A stretch of 15,888 nt of DNA from an uncultured Sphingomonas sp. (GTDB taxonomy: Bacteria; Pseudomonadota; Alphaproteobacteria; Sphingomonadales; Sphingomonadaceae). Within the stretch, counting starts at the first letter, position 1. Every line of letters starts with the position of its first letter. The notes under the pieces were generated by a model. That model ran no database searches, had not been told where the DNA came from, and saw only the letters and a program-made list of their open reading frames with translations. Of the stretch, positions 1-7,137 are shown one piece after another. Location of the stretch: positions 1 through 15,888 of the forward strand of contig CADCWB010000126.1 in the NCBI GenBank assembly GCA_902806295.1. Reading direction: 5' to 3'. A program made the translations under genes and the position numbers.

Positions 1-601
1 CACGCCCATTGAGCGAGCGTTCGTCGGCGGCGCTGCCCAACGTTCCAATCACGTCGATGTGGAGCGGCTTGTCCGGTTCGGTCCGGGGGATCCGCGAGTC
101 GATGACGTTGACGACGCCCCCGATGGCCGAGCTGCCGAACAGCAGCGCGGCCGGCCCGCGCAACACTTCGATCCGGTCGGCGGTCAGCGGATTGATCGCT
201 ACCGCATGGTCCACGCTGCTGGTGGAGACGTCCAGGCTGCCGATCCCGTCGGCCAGTACCCGGATGCGGTCGCCGCCCAGACCGCGGATAATCGGGCGGG
301 ACGCGTTCGGGCCGAAGCTGGTGGCGGACACACCGGGTTGGCGTTGCAGGGTCTCGCCGATGGTCGGACGGAGTTCGCGCTGCAGATCCTCACCTGCCAA
401 GACGGTGATGCCGCCTAGTACGTCCTGCCGGTTGCGGCGGATGCCGGTAACGACAATGTCGCGGCTGAGCTCGCGATGGTGGTCACTGGCCCCATCTTGT
501 TGCTCACTCGGCTGAGGAGGAACCGGAGCAGGAGCAGACTCAGCTTGAGCAGGCGCGGGTTGCGCCACCATCACGGCGGCAAGGACGTTGATAAGGCTCA
601 T
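1..601 (-). CDS. TonB-dependent receptor, ZnuD-like, 5' part only
   Basis: An outer-membrane TonB-dependent receptor that runs off the left edge; about 200 residues are visible, read on the minus strand from the ATG at 601. They comprise a signal peptide ending near AQA (about residue 20), a Pro/Glu-rich linker, a TonB-box-like stretch (SRDIVVTG, about 46-53) and most of the plug domain. Plug hallmarks seen are RPIIRGLGGDRIRVL, the DGIGSLDVSTSSVDHAV stretch, RIEVLRGPAALLFGSSA and IGGVVNVID. The SLDVSTSSVDHA pattern is typical of the ZnuD-like zinc-receptor group, so zinc or another metal is the best guess for the substrate; this is inference from family resemblance. A GGGGA ribosome site lies about 7 bases before the ATG. 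The gene is divergent from threonine synthase. The beta-barrel lies outside the window, so His/Asp-rich metal-binding loops cannot be checked. Confidence 0.85.
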   Translation of the reverse strand, partial: MSLINVLAAVMVAQPAPAQAESAPAPVPPQPSEQQDGASDHHRELSRDIVVTGIRRNRQDVLGGITVLAGEDLQRELRPTIGETLQRQPGVSATSFGPNASRPIIRGLGGDRIRVLADGIGSLDVSTSSVDHAVAINPLTADRIEVLRGPAALLFGSSAIGGVVNVIDSRIPRTEPDKPLHIDVIGTLGSAADERSLNGR

Positions 602-724
602 TTGGAATCCCCAGACACTTCGGGGTTCCTCTATGCGCAACGTTGTATCATCGCAAGCGGATAGCCGGTCTGTTGGTCGAAACAGCCTGTCGCTTGGTCG
701 GGTCGAAGAAGCTAGGGGGAGCGG

Positions 725-1936
725 ATGCAGACCTCCTTCGTCACCCATCTCGAATGCTCGCTTACGGGCGAAATCTATCCTGCCGGCGAGGTGCACAACC
801 TCAGCCGTGCCGGCCGTCCCCTGCTGGTGCGCTATGACACCGATGCGCTGCGGGGCGTGCTGACGCGTGCGGTGCTGGCGGCCCGGCCGCCGGGCATGTG
901 GAAGTGGCGCGAGCTGCTGCCGCTGCCGACCGGCTGGGATCCGGTGAGCCTGGGCGAGGTCGAGACACCGCTGCTGCCGCTGGCGCGCCTGTCAGCCAAG
1001 GCAGGGGCTACTCCCGTGTTGGTCAAGGATGAGGGACGGCTGCCGACCGGATCGTTCAAGGCGCGCGGCCTGGCGATGGCAATCAGCATGGCACGCCATT
1101 TCGGGACTAAGTCCGTGGCACTGCCGACCAACGGCAATGCGGGCGCTGCGCTTGGCGCTTATGCCAGGGCCGCTGGCATGGACGCGACCGTAATCTGTCC
1201 GGCCGAAACCCCGCTGATCAACGTCACCGAGACCGCCGCCTACGGGGCGCAGGTGTTCGTCGCCGACGGCCAGATCGATGAGTGCGGGCGGCTGGTGGGC
1301 GAGGGCGCCGCCGCTGGCCGCTGGTTCGACCTGTCGACGCTGAAGGAGCCCTATCGCGCCGAGGGCAAGAAGGTCATGGGGCTGGAGCTCGCCGAGCAAC
1401 TCGGTTGGCGGTTGCCGGACGCGATCTTCTACCCGACCGGCGGCGGCACCGGGCTGATCGGCATGTGGAAGGCGTTCGCCGAGCTGGAGGCGGTTGGCCT
1501 GATCGGACCGGAGCGCCCACGGATGGTCGCCATCCAGGCCGAGGGCTGCGCGCCGATGGTGCGAGCATGGGAGCGGGGGGACGAGTTTGCCGAACGATGG
1601 GAAGGCGCGGCCACTATGGCGACCGGCATTCGCGTACCCAAAGCGGTCGGCGACTTCCTCATCTTGCGCGCGGTACGGGAAAGCGGCGGCGCCGCGCTGG
1701 CCGTCAGCGAGGAGGGTATAGCGGCCGGCGTCCGGGATGCGGCCCACGACGACGGCATATTGCTGTGCCCCGAAGGCGGAGCGGTGCTCGCCGGCTGGCG
1801 GCTCGCGCTGGAGCGCGGGCTGGTGAGCCGTAACGAGCAGGTCATGTTGTTCAACTGCGCGGCCGGCAACAAATATCCGCTGCCCGACAGCGCAATCCGC
1901 ATCCGTCTGGCCGAGGTCAGCGGAGCGACGCTCTAA
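725..1936 (+). CDS. thrC: threonine synthase
   Basis: A cytoplasmic fold-type II PLP enzyme that converts O-phosphohomoserine to threonine, the last step of threonine synthesis; 403 residues. The PLP lysine is K112 in PTGSFKARG, preceded by LVKDEGRLPTGS. PTNGNAG (134-140) and the PLP-phosphate loop PTGGGTG (237-243) follow, with CAAGNKYP near the C terminus. The N-terminal CSLTGEIYPAG resembles the small Cys-containing N-terminal segment of this threonine synthase subgroup, but only one cysteine remains of what is often a zinc-ribbon-like CxxCG. That makes a structural metal there unlikely. A purine-rich AGGGGGAG ribosome site just upstream supports the start. The gene stands alone: no homoserine kinase or homoserine dehydrogenase is beside it. 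A cysteate or diaminopropionate synthase of the same fold is possible but less likely. Confidence 0.88.
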   Translation: MQTSFVTHLECSLTGEIYPAGEVHNLSRAGRPLLVRYDTDALRGVLTRAVLAARPPGMWKWRELLPLPTGWDPVSLGEVETPLLPLARLSAKAGATPVLVKDEGRLPTGSFKARGLAMAISMARHFGTKSVALPTNGNAGAALGAYARAAGMDATVICPAETPLINVTETAAYGAQVFVADGQIDECGRLVGEGAAAGRWFDLSTLKEPYRAEGKKVMGLELAEQLGWRLPDAIFYPTGGGTGLIGMWKAFAELEAVGLIGPERPRMVAIQAEGCAPMVRAWERGDEFAERWEGAATMATGIRVPKAVGDFLILRAVRESGGAALAVSEEGIAAGVRDAAHDDGILLCPEGGAVLAGWRLALERGLVSRNEQVMLFNCAAGNKYPLPDSAIRIRLAEVSGATL

Positions 1937-1949
1937 GCGGCTTGCTGAA

Positions 1950-2015
1950 TTGGGACAGCATCCCAACTAATCGTCGAACTCGCGGTCACCGGGCGCCTCG
2001 AGCCAGGCGTCGCCC
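1950..2015 (+). terminator. two hairpins downstream of thrC, possible weak terminator
   Basis: Just after the thrC stop lies TTGGGA-CAGCA-TCCCAA (1950-1966), a 6-bp stem with a 5-base loop. It is followed by GGGCGCCT-CGAGCC-AGGCG(TC)GCCC (1991-2015), an 8-bp stem with a two-base bulge. Neither is followed by a run of T, so termination is only a possibility. Either could instead belong to the control region of the PspC gene downstream. Confidence 0.3.
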
Positions 2016-2051
2016 TAGCTAATTCGCTGAAGCGTCAAGCTTTTCGAAAGC

Positions 2052-2067
2052 TGGCACGAGCTATGCA
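2052..2067 (+). promoter_or_regulatory. candidate sigma-54 (-24/-12) promoter of the PspC-domain gene
   Basis: The sequence CTGGCACG-AGCT-ATGCA fits the sigma-54 consensus (TGGCACG-N4-TTGCA) with one mismatch. It has the invariant GG (2053-2054), exactly ten bases, then GC (2065-2066). Transcription would start near 2078, giving a leader of about 43 bases before the ATG at 2121. A palindrome AGCTTT-TCG-AAAGCT (2038-2052) abuts the -24 element. The psp operon of enterobacteria is a classic sigma-54 regulon, which adds biological sense. No enhancer-binding activator gene is in the window. Confidence 0.6.
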
Positions 2068-2120
2068 TAAGGAAAGGCGATCGGCGGGAAGTCCCGTCGC
2101 AGCGCCGCAGGAGCTTGAAT

Positions 2121-2420
2121 ATGTCAGCAAATCAGAACCCGTTCCTTCGTCCCGACACCTTGTTTGGCGTTTGCCAGGCCATCGGGGAGGATCTCAGGGT
2201 AAATCCCCTGTGGCTTCGCATCCCGCTGGCCAGCGCAATCTTGTTCTCACCAACAGGAGCAGTTGGCGTTTACTTCGGGCTGGGTTTGCTGGTGCTAGTT
2301 TCACGGCTGCTGTTCCCACCCAAGTCAGTGGTGATCGAGACTGCCGCAGCGACTCCGGTGCTTGCTGCTGAGAGCGGACCAATCGCACAGGACACCCGCG
2401 AGCTGGCGGAAGCGGCTTAA
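2121..2420 (+). CDS. PspC-domain small inner-membrane protein
   Basis: A 99-residue protein with one PspC domain. The stretch LFGVCQAIGEDLRVNPLWLR (about 14-33) leads into a hydrophobic segment, about 33-65, that ends at LVSRLLFPP and can span the membrane once or twice. The last 30 residues are a polar, Ala/Glu-rich tail. PspC proteins act at the inner membrane in the phage-shock response, sensing envelope stress with PspA and PspB; neither partner is encoded nearby, so this is a stand-alone paralogue. I chose ATG 2121 because AGGAG (2108-2112) lies 8 bases upstream; the in-frame TTG at 2115 would be only 2 bases from it. The stop codon overlaps the stop of the convergent photolyase gene by 4 bases. 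A candidate sigma-54 promoter precedes it. Confidence 0.8.
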   Translation: MSANQNPFLRPDTLFGVCQAIGEDLRVNPLWLRIPLASAILFSPTGAVGVYFGLGLLVLVSRLLFPPKSVVIETAAATPVLAAESGPIAQDTRELAEAA

Positions 2421-3979
2421 CCCTGGTCGCCGGGCCCGGGGCCATACGGCGCCTCGTCCAGCCCGGCGATCACTTCTGCCGCTTTGGCGCGGACTTTCTC
2501 CTGCGTGTCCACGCCGAACCGGTCCCAGCTCGCATAAGCATTGCGCATCCGCCGGTTGGCGCCGAGCTTGTCGCGGTTGCGCGCCAGGAAGTCCCAGTAA
2601 AGGCTGTTGAATGGGCAGGCGTCGGGCCCGACGCGCTGTTTCACATCGTACCGGCAGCCGCCGCAATAATCCGACATGCGGTTGATGTACTGGCCGGTGG
2701 AGACATAGGGCTTGGTCCCGACCAGCCCGCCGTCGCCGAACTGGCTCATGCCCAACGTGTTGGGCAGCGTCACCCACTCATAAGCGTCGAGGTAGACCTC
2801 CATATACCACAGGTGCACCGCATTCGGATCAGCCCCGATCAGCAGGGCGAAATTGCCGGTCACCATCAGGCGCTGGATGTGGTGGGCGTAGGCATAGCGC
2901 CAGGTCTGTTCGAGGACCTGGGCCATGCAGTTCATGTCGGTCTCGCCCGTCCAGTAGAAGCTCGGCAGGCCGCGGGTGGAGCCGAAGAAGTTGCGGTCGA
3001 CATAGTCCGGCCCAGCCAACCAATAGATGCCGCGCATATACTCCCGCCAGCCGATGATCTGGCGGATGAAGCCTTCGGCGCAGTTGAGCGGCACCGTCCC
3101 GGCCCGATAGCGCGCTTCAAACTCGCGGTAGAGCTCCAGCGGGTCAAGCAGGCCGGAGTTGAGGTAGGGTGACAAATGCGAATGCCACATGCGGTGAGCG
3201 CCCGAGACCATTGCATCCTGATAGTCGCCGAAGCTGCACAGCGCCTGGTCGAGGAACGCAGCCTGGGCGGTGAGAGCATCCCCGCGCGTGACGGCCAAGT
3301 CCCACTCGTCGAGGTCGCCGAGCAGGTCCTGAAAGCGGCGCTGCACCAGGGCGATGAACTCTCGCGTGATCGCATCGGCCGGGAAGCAGGGCGGTTCTGG
3401 CATGAACAGGTCGCTCTCCGCCGGTTTGCGGTTCTCCTTGTCGTAGTTCCAGCGCCCGCCTTCGGGTTTGCCTCCATCGGTCAGGAGGAGGCCTGTGCGA
3501 ACCCGCTGTTCGCGGTAGAAATATTCCATCACCAGATCGGAGCGGCCGTTCGCCCAGCTGTGGAAGTCGGCGTGGCTGGCGATGAAGCGATCGTCGGTCA
3601 GGATCTCGACCGGCACGCCGAACAGCGTCTGCCAGCTTTCCAGCATGGCCTGCACGCGCCACTCGCCCGCTTCGGTCACTAGCAGCCGGTCAGGCTTGTG
3701 CCGCTCGACGGCAGCCGCAACCTCGCCGGTGAAGCTCGCGGGCCCATGCGCCGCCTCCAGCGGGACATAGTCGACCGTCCAGCCGGCATCCCGCAGCGCC
3801 TCGGCATGGTGGCGCATGGCGGAGAGGATGTAGGCCAGCTTGCGCCGGTGGTGACGGACGTAGCTTGCCTCTTCCGCCACCTCCACCATCAGCACGATTG
3901 CGCTGGCTGGATCAGCCGCACGAAGCGAAGACAAGCTGAGCGACAGCTGGTCGCCAAGCACGAGCACCAGCGTCGTCAT
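2417..3979 (-). CDS. phrB: FeS-type bacterial (6-4) photolyase / cryptochrome (PhrB family)
   Basis: A 520-residue flavoprotein of the photolyase-related family (FeS-BCP, the group of Agrobacterium PhrB), which repairs UV-induced (6-4) photoproducts with blue light. The N-terminal antenna-binding Rossmann-like domain begins LVLVLGDQLS. The C-terminal FAD domain holds HHIQRLMV (366-373), TGNFALLIG and LGMSQFGDGG. Four cysteines fit the [4Fe-4S] ligands of the family: C351 and then C439, C442 and C455, the last three in YCGGC and ACPFNSLYWDF. They sit one residue off from the positions I recall for Agrobacterium PhrB. The His pair HH 366-367 matches the histidine implicated in repair. The start ATG at 3979 follows AGGGA and overlaps the stop of a five-codon leader frame (3993-3976). 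It may be co-transcribed with the permease gene upstream, 46 bases away. Confidence 0.9.
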   Translation of the reverse strand: MTTLVLVLGDQLSLSLSSLRAADPASAIVLMVEVAEEASYVRHHRRKLAYILSAMRHHAEALRDAGWTVDYVPLEAAHGPASFTGEVAAAVERHKPDRLLVTEAGEWRVQAMLESWQTLFGVPVEILTDDRFIASHADFHSWANGRSDLVMEYFYREQRVRTGLLLTDGGKPEGGRWNYDKENRKPAESDLFMPEPPCFPADAITREFIALVQRRFQDLLGDLDEWDLAVTRGDALTAQAAFLDQALCSFGDYQDAMVSGAHRMWHSHLSPYLNSGLLDPLELYREFEARYRAGTVPLNCAEGFIRQIIGWREYMRGIYWLAGPDYVDRNFFGSTRGLPSFYWTGETDMNCMAQVLEQTWRYAYAHHIQRLMVTGNFALLIGADPNAVHLWYMEVYLDAYEWVTLPNTLGMSQFGDGGLVGTKPYVSTGQYINRMSDYCGGCRYDVKQRVGPDACPFNSLYWDFLARNRDKLGANRRMRNAYASWDRFGVDTQEKVRAKAAEVIAGLDEAPYGPGPGDQG

Positions 3980-4025
3980 CGGCTATCCCTCATGCGCCTC
4001 CTCGCCCGCTAAGCGAAACGCACCT

Positions 4026-5402
4026 TCATCGCGAGGGTGCCTCCTCCGCCGGATGGTCGCTGCGCGCATCGCCGGGTCCCTCCACCCCGGCCGTTCCAAT
4101 CGAGCTATCGATCAGTCCCATCCGCAACATCACCCAGAACAGCACGATGCCCGGCAACGCCGCGACCGTGGTCAGGAGGTAGAAGTTCACATAACCCAGC
4201 GAATCAATCAGCCCGCCCGCCGTGGTGCCGGTCAGGAACCGCCCAACCACCGAAGCGGCGGCTGAGATCAGTGCGAACTGGGAGGCGGTGAACCGCAGGT
4301 CGCAAAGGGCCGAGAAATAGGCGACCACCACCACGCCACCGATGCCGCTGGCGAAGTTTTCGAATCCGATCGCCGAGGCCATGCCGATGTTGGAGTGACC
4401 CGCTCCCGCCAGCAACGCAAAGGACAGATTGCTGACCGCCATCAACACCAGGCTGACGAGCACCGAGCGCTTCATGCCAAACTGGGCATAGAGAATGCCG
4501 CCGACGAAGATGCCAATCAGATAGGCCCAGAAGCCGACGCCCACGTCGTAGATGGCGATCTCGTCGTTGCTGAATCCCAGATCGTCGAACAGCAGGCGCA
4601 AGGTAAGGTTCGCAAGCGTGTCGCCGATCTTGTGCAGCAGCACGAACAGCAGCACGAGCAACGCGCCCTTGCGCTGAAAGAACTCGGTAAACGGTTTCCA
4701 TGCCGCCGCGACCATCGCGCCGACCCCGCGCCGCTCGATCGGGTCGCGGTGGCGCTTGGGTTCGCCCAGCAGAAGCGCGGTGATCATCGCGGGCAGGGCA
4801 AGCGCGGCGCAGGCGAGGTAAGCGGCCTCCCACCCGGAGCGGGCCGCAACGACCAGCGCCAAGGCGCCGGCCCCGGCCGATCCGATCCGCCAGCCATATT
4901 GGCTCATGCCCGATCCAACTCCGAGTTGCCGCGGCTCAAGCGCCTCGATCCGATAGGCGTCGATCACGATGTCGAAGCTGGCCCCGGCGATCCCGACCAG
5001 GATTGCGGCGGTAACTACCCCGCCGATGCCGGCGTCAGGATCGACCAAGGCGAGGTTGATGACCGAGGCGATGACGAGGGTGCCCATCACAAGCATCCAC
5101 GACACCCGCTGACCCAGCCGGCCGAGCACGGGCAGGCGCACCCCATCGACGATCCAGGCCCACAGGAATTTGAAGTTATAAGCCAGAAAGACCAGCGCGA
5201 AGGCGGTGATGGTCGACTTGTCGATGCCATCCTGCTTCAGCCGGCTGGTCAGCGTGGCGCCGATCATCGCGTAGGGGAACCCCGACGAGATGCCGAGAAA
5301 GAACGCCGCCAGCGGAGCTGCCTCGGTATAGGGCCGAACGCTTTCTGGCAGGCTTCGCCGCCATCCAAGATCGCCGTTGCCCGCCCGCACCTCTGTCGTC
5401 AT
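4026..5402 (-). CDS. ampG: AmpG-like MFS permease
   Basis: A 458-residue major facilitator protein with about 12 hydrophobic segments. It fits the AmpG group, which imports cell-wall muropeptides (GlcNAc-anhydroMurNAc peptides) into the cytoplasm for recycling. Family signs are FLGISSGFPYAMIG (36-49), KFLWAWIVDG (78-87, after TM2) and FDIVIDAYRIE (143-153), followed by a GxxSGMSQYGWRIG stretch. A polar tail of about 30 residues follows the last membrane segment. ATG 5402 is preferred over the in-frame GTG 5408, because GGAAGG lies 7 bases before the ATG and only about 1 base before the GTG. It is divergent from the Rieske oxygenase gene. No beta-lactamase, ampR or recycling enzyme lies beside it, so the muropeptide substrate is inferred from family only. 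Other PAT-family solute carriers remain possible. Confidence 0.78.
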   Translation of the reverse strand: MTTEVRAGNGDLGWRRSLPESVRPYTEAAPLAAFFLGISSGFPYAMIGATLTSRLKQDGIDKSTITAFALVFLAYNFKFLWAWIVDGVRLPVLGRLGQRVSWMLVMGTLVIASVINLALVDPDAGIGGVVTAAILVGIAGASFDIVIDAYRIEALEPRQLGVGSGMSQYGWRIGSAGAGALALVVAARSGWEAAYLACAALALPAMITALLLGEPKRHRDPIERRGVGAMVAAAWKPFTEFFQRKGALLVLLFVLLHKIGDTLANLTLRLLFDDLGFSNDEIAIYDVGVGFWAYLIGIFVGGILYAQFGMKRSVLVSLVLMAVSNLSFALLAGAGHSNIGMASAIGFENFASGIGGVVVVAYFSALCDLRFTASQFALISAAASVVGRFLTGTTAGGLIDSLGYVNFYLLTTVAALPGIVLFWVMLRMGLIDSSIGTAGVEGPGDARSDHPAEEAPSR

Positions 5403-5483
5403 TCCCACGCCTTCCCGCTTCTACCCTTCGCGCGACCCTAGCCGCTTGCATGGGCTGCGCAACAGGCGCACTCTTCCCTTTGC

Positions 5484-5666
5484 ATGGACGCACCCCTCCG
5501 CTCATCGCGCCCGACGCCGGGACAGCGCGCGCTGGCCGAAGTGCTGGCGCGGGGAGAGGCCGCGATCGGCGCTGGCATGGAGCGCTTGCCGGCGCAGCTC
5601 TACCTCGACCCTGACCGTTATGCCCGTGAGCAGGAGGGCCCGTTGCCCCCCTGCCGTTGCTGCTAG
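5484..5666 (+). pseudogene. N-terminal fragment of the Rieske oxygenase, out of frame with the rest
   Basis: This frame encodes about 55 recognisable residues, including MERLPAQLYLDPDRYAREQE, then runs into GPLPPCRCC and a stop at 5664-5666. It matches the normal N terminus of the sphingomonad Rieske ring-hydroxylase alpha subunit whose body continues in the -1 frame from about 5642. One missing base between 5631 and 5651 accounts for the break. Restoring a C in the run at 5646-5651 would give EQEGPLPPLPLLLGPSALLP, keeping the family's spacing. It could be a true mutation, a sequencing error in the C run, or a recoding site (see findings). Confidence 0.75.
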
Positions 5667-6622
5667 GACCATCCGCGCTGCTGCCCGATCCGGGTACGGC
5701 GATCACCCACGACGATTACGACACGCCGCTGATCGTCAGCCGGGACGGCGAAGGCCGGGTGCGGGTGCTCGCCAACGTCTGCCGGCATCGCGGCACCCGA
5801 CTAATCGAAACAGCGGACGTGGTGCCGGTCAAGCGGATCGTCTGCCCCTATCATGCCTGGGCCTACAAGGCTGACGGCAGCTTGGCGGGAGTGCCGCGGC
5901 CCGATTGCTTCCCCGGGCTCGATAAGGCACATTATGGCCTGACAGAGTTCCCCAGCCGGGAGAGCGGGGGACTGATCTGGTTCGCCCGCTCCGAGGCCGA
6001 CTTCACCGGGGTCGAAGCGCTCGCGCCCGACATGGAAGCCTTCGGCATGAGCGGCCTGCATCTCTACCGACGCCACACGCAAGAAGTCGCCGCCAACTGG
6101 AAGCTGATCATCGACGCTTTCCTCGAAAGCTACCATGTCCAGCGCCTGCACGCACAAACCATCGCGGCCTTCTTCGCCGACGGCATCACGGTTGCCGACC
6201 AACTTGGCCCGCACCAACGCGCGGCGGTTGGCCGGACGGATTACCTCGCAGGAGTCGATCGCGACGATTGGGTGCAACTGCGTCGGGCGGTCACCTATAC
6301 CTACCAGCTGTTTCCCAACGCGGTGGTGATCGTCTCGCCCGACTACATCAACCTGCTGCTCTGCTACCCGCAAGCGGTTGGCCGCACGCTGGTCGAGGAT
6401 GTTATGCTCATCCCCGAGCCACCGCAGACACCTGAGGCGGAGGCGCACTGGCGGAAAAGCTGGGACCTGCTCGATGGCGGCACCTTCGGCGCCGAGGACT
6501 TCCGCGCTGCGGCCCTGTGCCATCGCGGGCTCGACTCCGGCCTGCTTGCGGAGATCACGCTCGGCACGCTGGAGCACGGCATCGCCGACTTTCACCGGAA
6601 GCTGGACGCCTCCCTGCCCTAG
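5657..6622 (+). CDS. Rieske (2Fe-2S) aromatic ring-hydroxylating oxygenase alpha subunit, main part after frameshift
   Basis: This frame holds about 320 residues with both functional domains. The Rieske motif is NVCRHRGTRLIE followed by IVCPYHAWAY (CxH ... CxxH), which binds the [2Fe-2S] cluster. The catalytic part has the mononuclear-iron motif FLESYHVQRLH (the two histidines of E/DxxHxxxxH). Such enzymes use electrons from a reductase to oxygenate aromatic, terpenoid or quaternary-amine substrates; the substrate here is unknown, and no reductase or ferredoxin gene is adjacent. Joined to the fragment at 5484 it would be about 379 residues, a normal length. Alone it has no convincing start: TTG 5657 lies about 19 bases after AGGAGG (5632-5637). 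Its TAG stop overlaps the stop of the convergent response regulator by 4 bases. Confidence 0.85.
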   Translation: MLLGPSALLPDPGTAITHDDYDTPLIVSRDGEGRVRVLANVCRHRGTRLIETADVVPVKRIVCPYHAWAYKADGSLAGVPRPDCFPGLDKAHYGLTEFPSRESGGLIWFARSEADFTGVEALAPDMEAFGMSGLHLYRRHTQEVAANWKLIIDAFLESYHVQRLHAQTIAAFFADGITVADQLGPHQRAAVGRTDYLAGVDRDDWVQLRRAVTYTYQLFPNAVVIVSPDYINLLLCYPQAVGRTLVEDVMLIPEPPQTPEAEAHWRKSWDLLDGGTFGAEDFRAAALCHRGLDSGLLAEITLGTLEHGIADFHRKLDASLP

Positions 6623-7083
6623 TAGAGCACGAGCCCATCCACTTTGGGCACTTTCTCGCCCGACAGCTTGCGATCGACCGCCTTCAGCGCGGCGCGCAAG
6701 GTGCGTTCCTGGTAGGGCTTCAGCAGATATCCTAGCACCAGTTCCTCCGCGCCTTCCGGCGGGGTGGCGGTGACGAACAGGACGGGAATGCCGCGCTCCT
6801 TCGCCTCGCGCGCAACGTCGTAACCCGTCTTCTCACCGGCCAGGCTGATGTCGGTCAACACCAGATCGATCCCGCGCGGCTCGTCATCCTCGTCGCCGCC
6901 CGGCGCAAACTGCCCCGCTTCGCTGTTCAGCACCTCGACGACACCATCGCAATCGTCCACGGTGGCGACCACCTTGTAGCCCGCGTCCGCAACCATGGTT
7001 TCGTTATCGAATGCAACCAGCGGCTCGTCCTCGACGATCAGGATGCGCTTGACGACGCGCTTGCGCTTGCTGAACAGCACCAT
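6619..7083 (-). CDS. single-domain response regulator
   Basis: A 154-residue receiver-only protein with no DNA-binding or enzymatic output domain. The acidic pocket is at E18-D19 (ILIVEDEP), the phosphoacceptor at D78 (LVLTDISLAG), the conserved Thr at T105 (LFVTATPPE) and the conserved Lys at K122 (YLLKPYQE). A roughly 12-residue acidic insert (GGDEDDEPRG, about 62-71) sits between helix 2 and the phosphorylated strand. The basic N terminus MVLFSKRKRVVKR is unusual before the first strand. Stand-alone receivers in alphaproteobacteria often act as phosphate sinks or protein switches, some of them in general stress signalling. That role is suggested, not shown. No histidine kinase is in the window. 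ATG 7083 is favoured because the receiver fold starts directly after it; a 21-residue upstream extension in the same frame is unlikely to be translated. Confidence 0.85.
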   Translation of the reverse strand: MVLFSKRKRVVKRILIVEDEPLVAFDNETMVADAGYKVVATVDDCDGVVEVLNSEAGQFAPGGDEDDEPRGIDLVLTDISLAGEKTGYDVAREAKERGIPVLFVTATPPEGAEELVLGYLLKPYQERTLRAALKAVDRKLSGEKVPKVDGLVLY

Positions 7084-7137
7084 ACCCCCAAACCAAGGAA
7101 CTAAGCTTTGTCCCCGGAACGAACGAGAGGCGCACCT

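Noticed and set aside
9..515. Open frame of 168 codons on the plus strand at the left edge
   Set aside because: It lies antisense to the clear TonB-dependent receptor reading frame; its product is Ser/Arg/Pro-rich with no domain.
992..1966. 324-codon open frame on the minus strand
   Set aside because: Antisense shadow of threonine synthase, long only because of high GC; no recognisable domain.
4013..4045. GCACC ... GGTGC inverted repeat near the end of the permease gene
   Set aside because: Only five paired bases with a long loop, partly inside the coding region; not convincing as a terminator.
4395..5441. 348-codon open frame on the plus strand
   Set aside because: Antisense to the AmpG-like permease; highly charged Gln/Asp/Arg-rich product with no family resemblance.
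5801..6595. 264-codon open frame on the minus strand
   Set aside because: Antisense to the Rieske oxygenase body, whose cluster and iron motifs are unmistakable.
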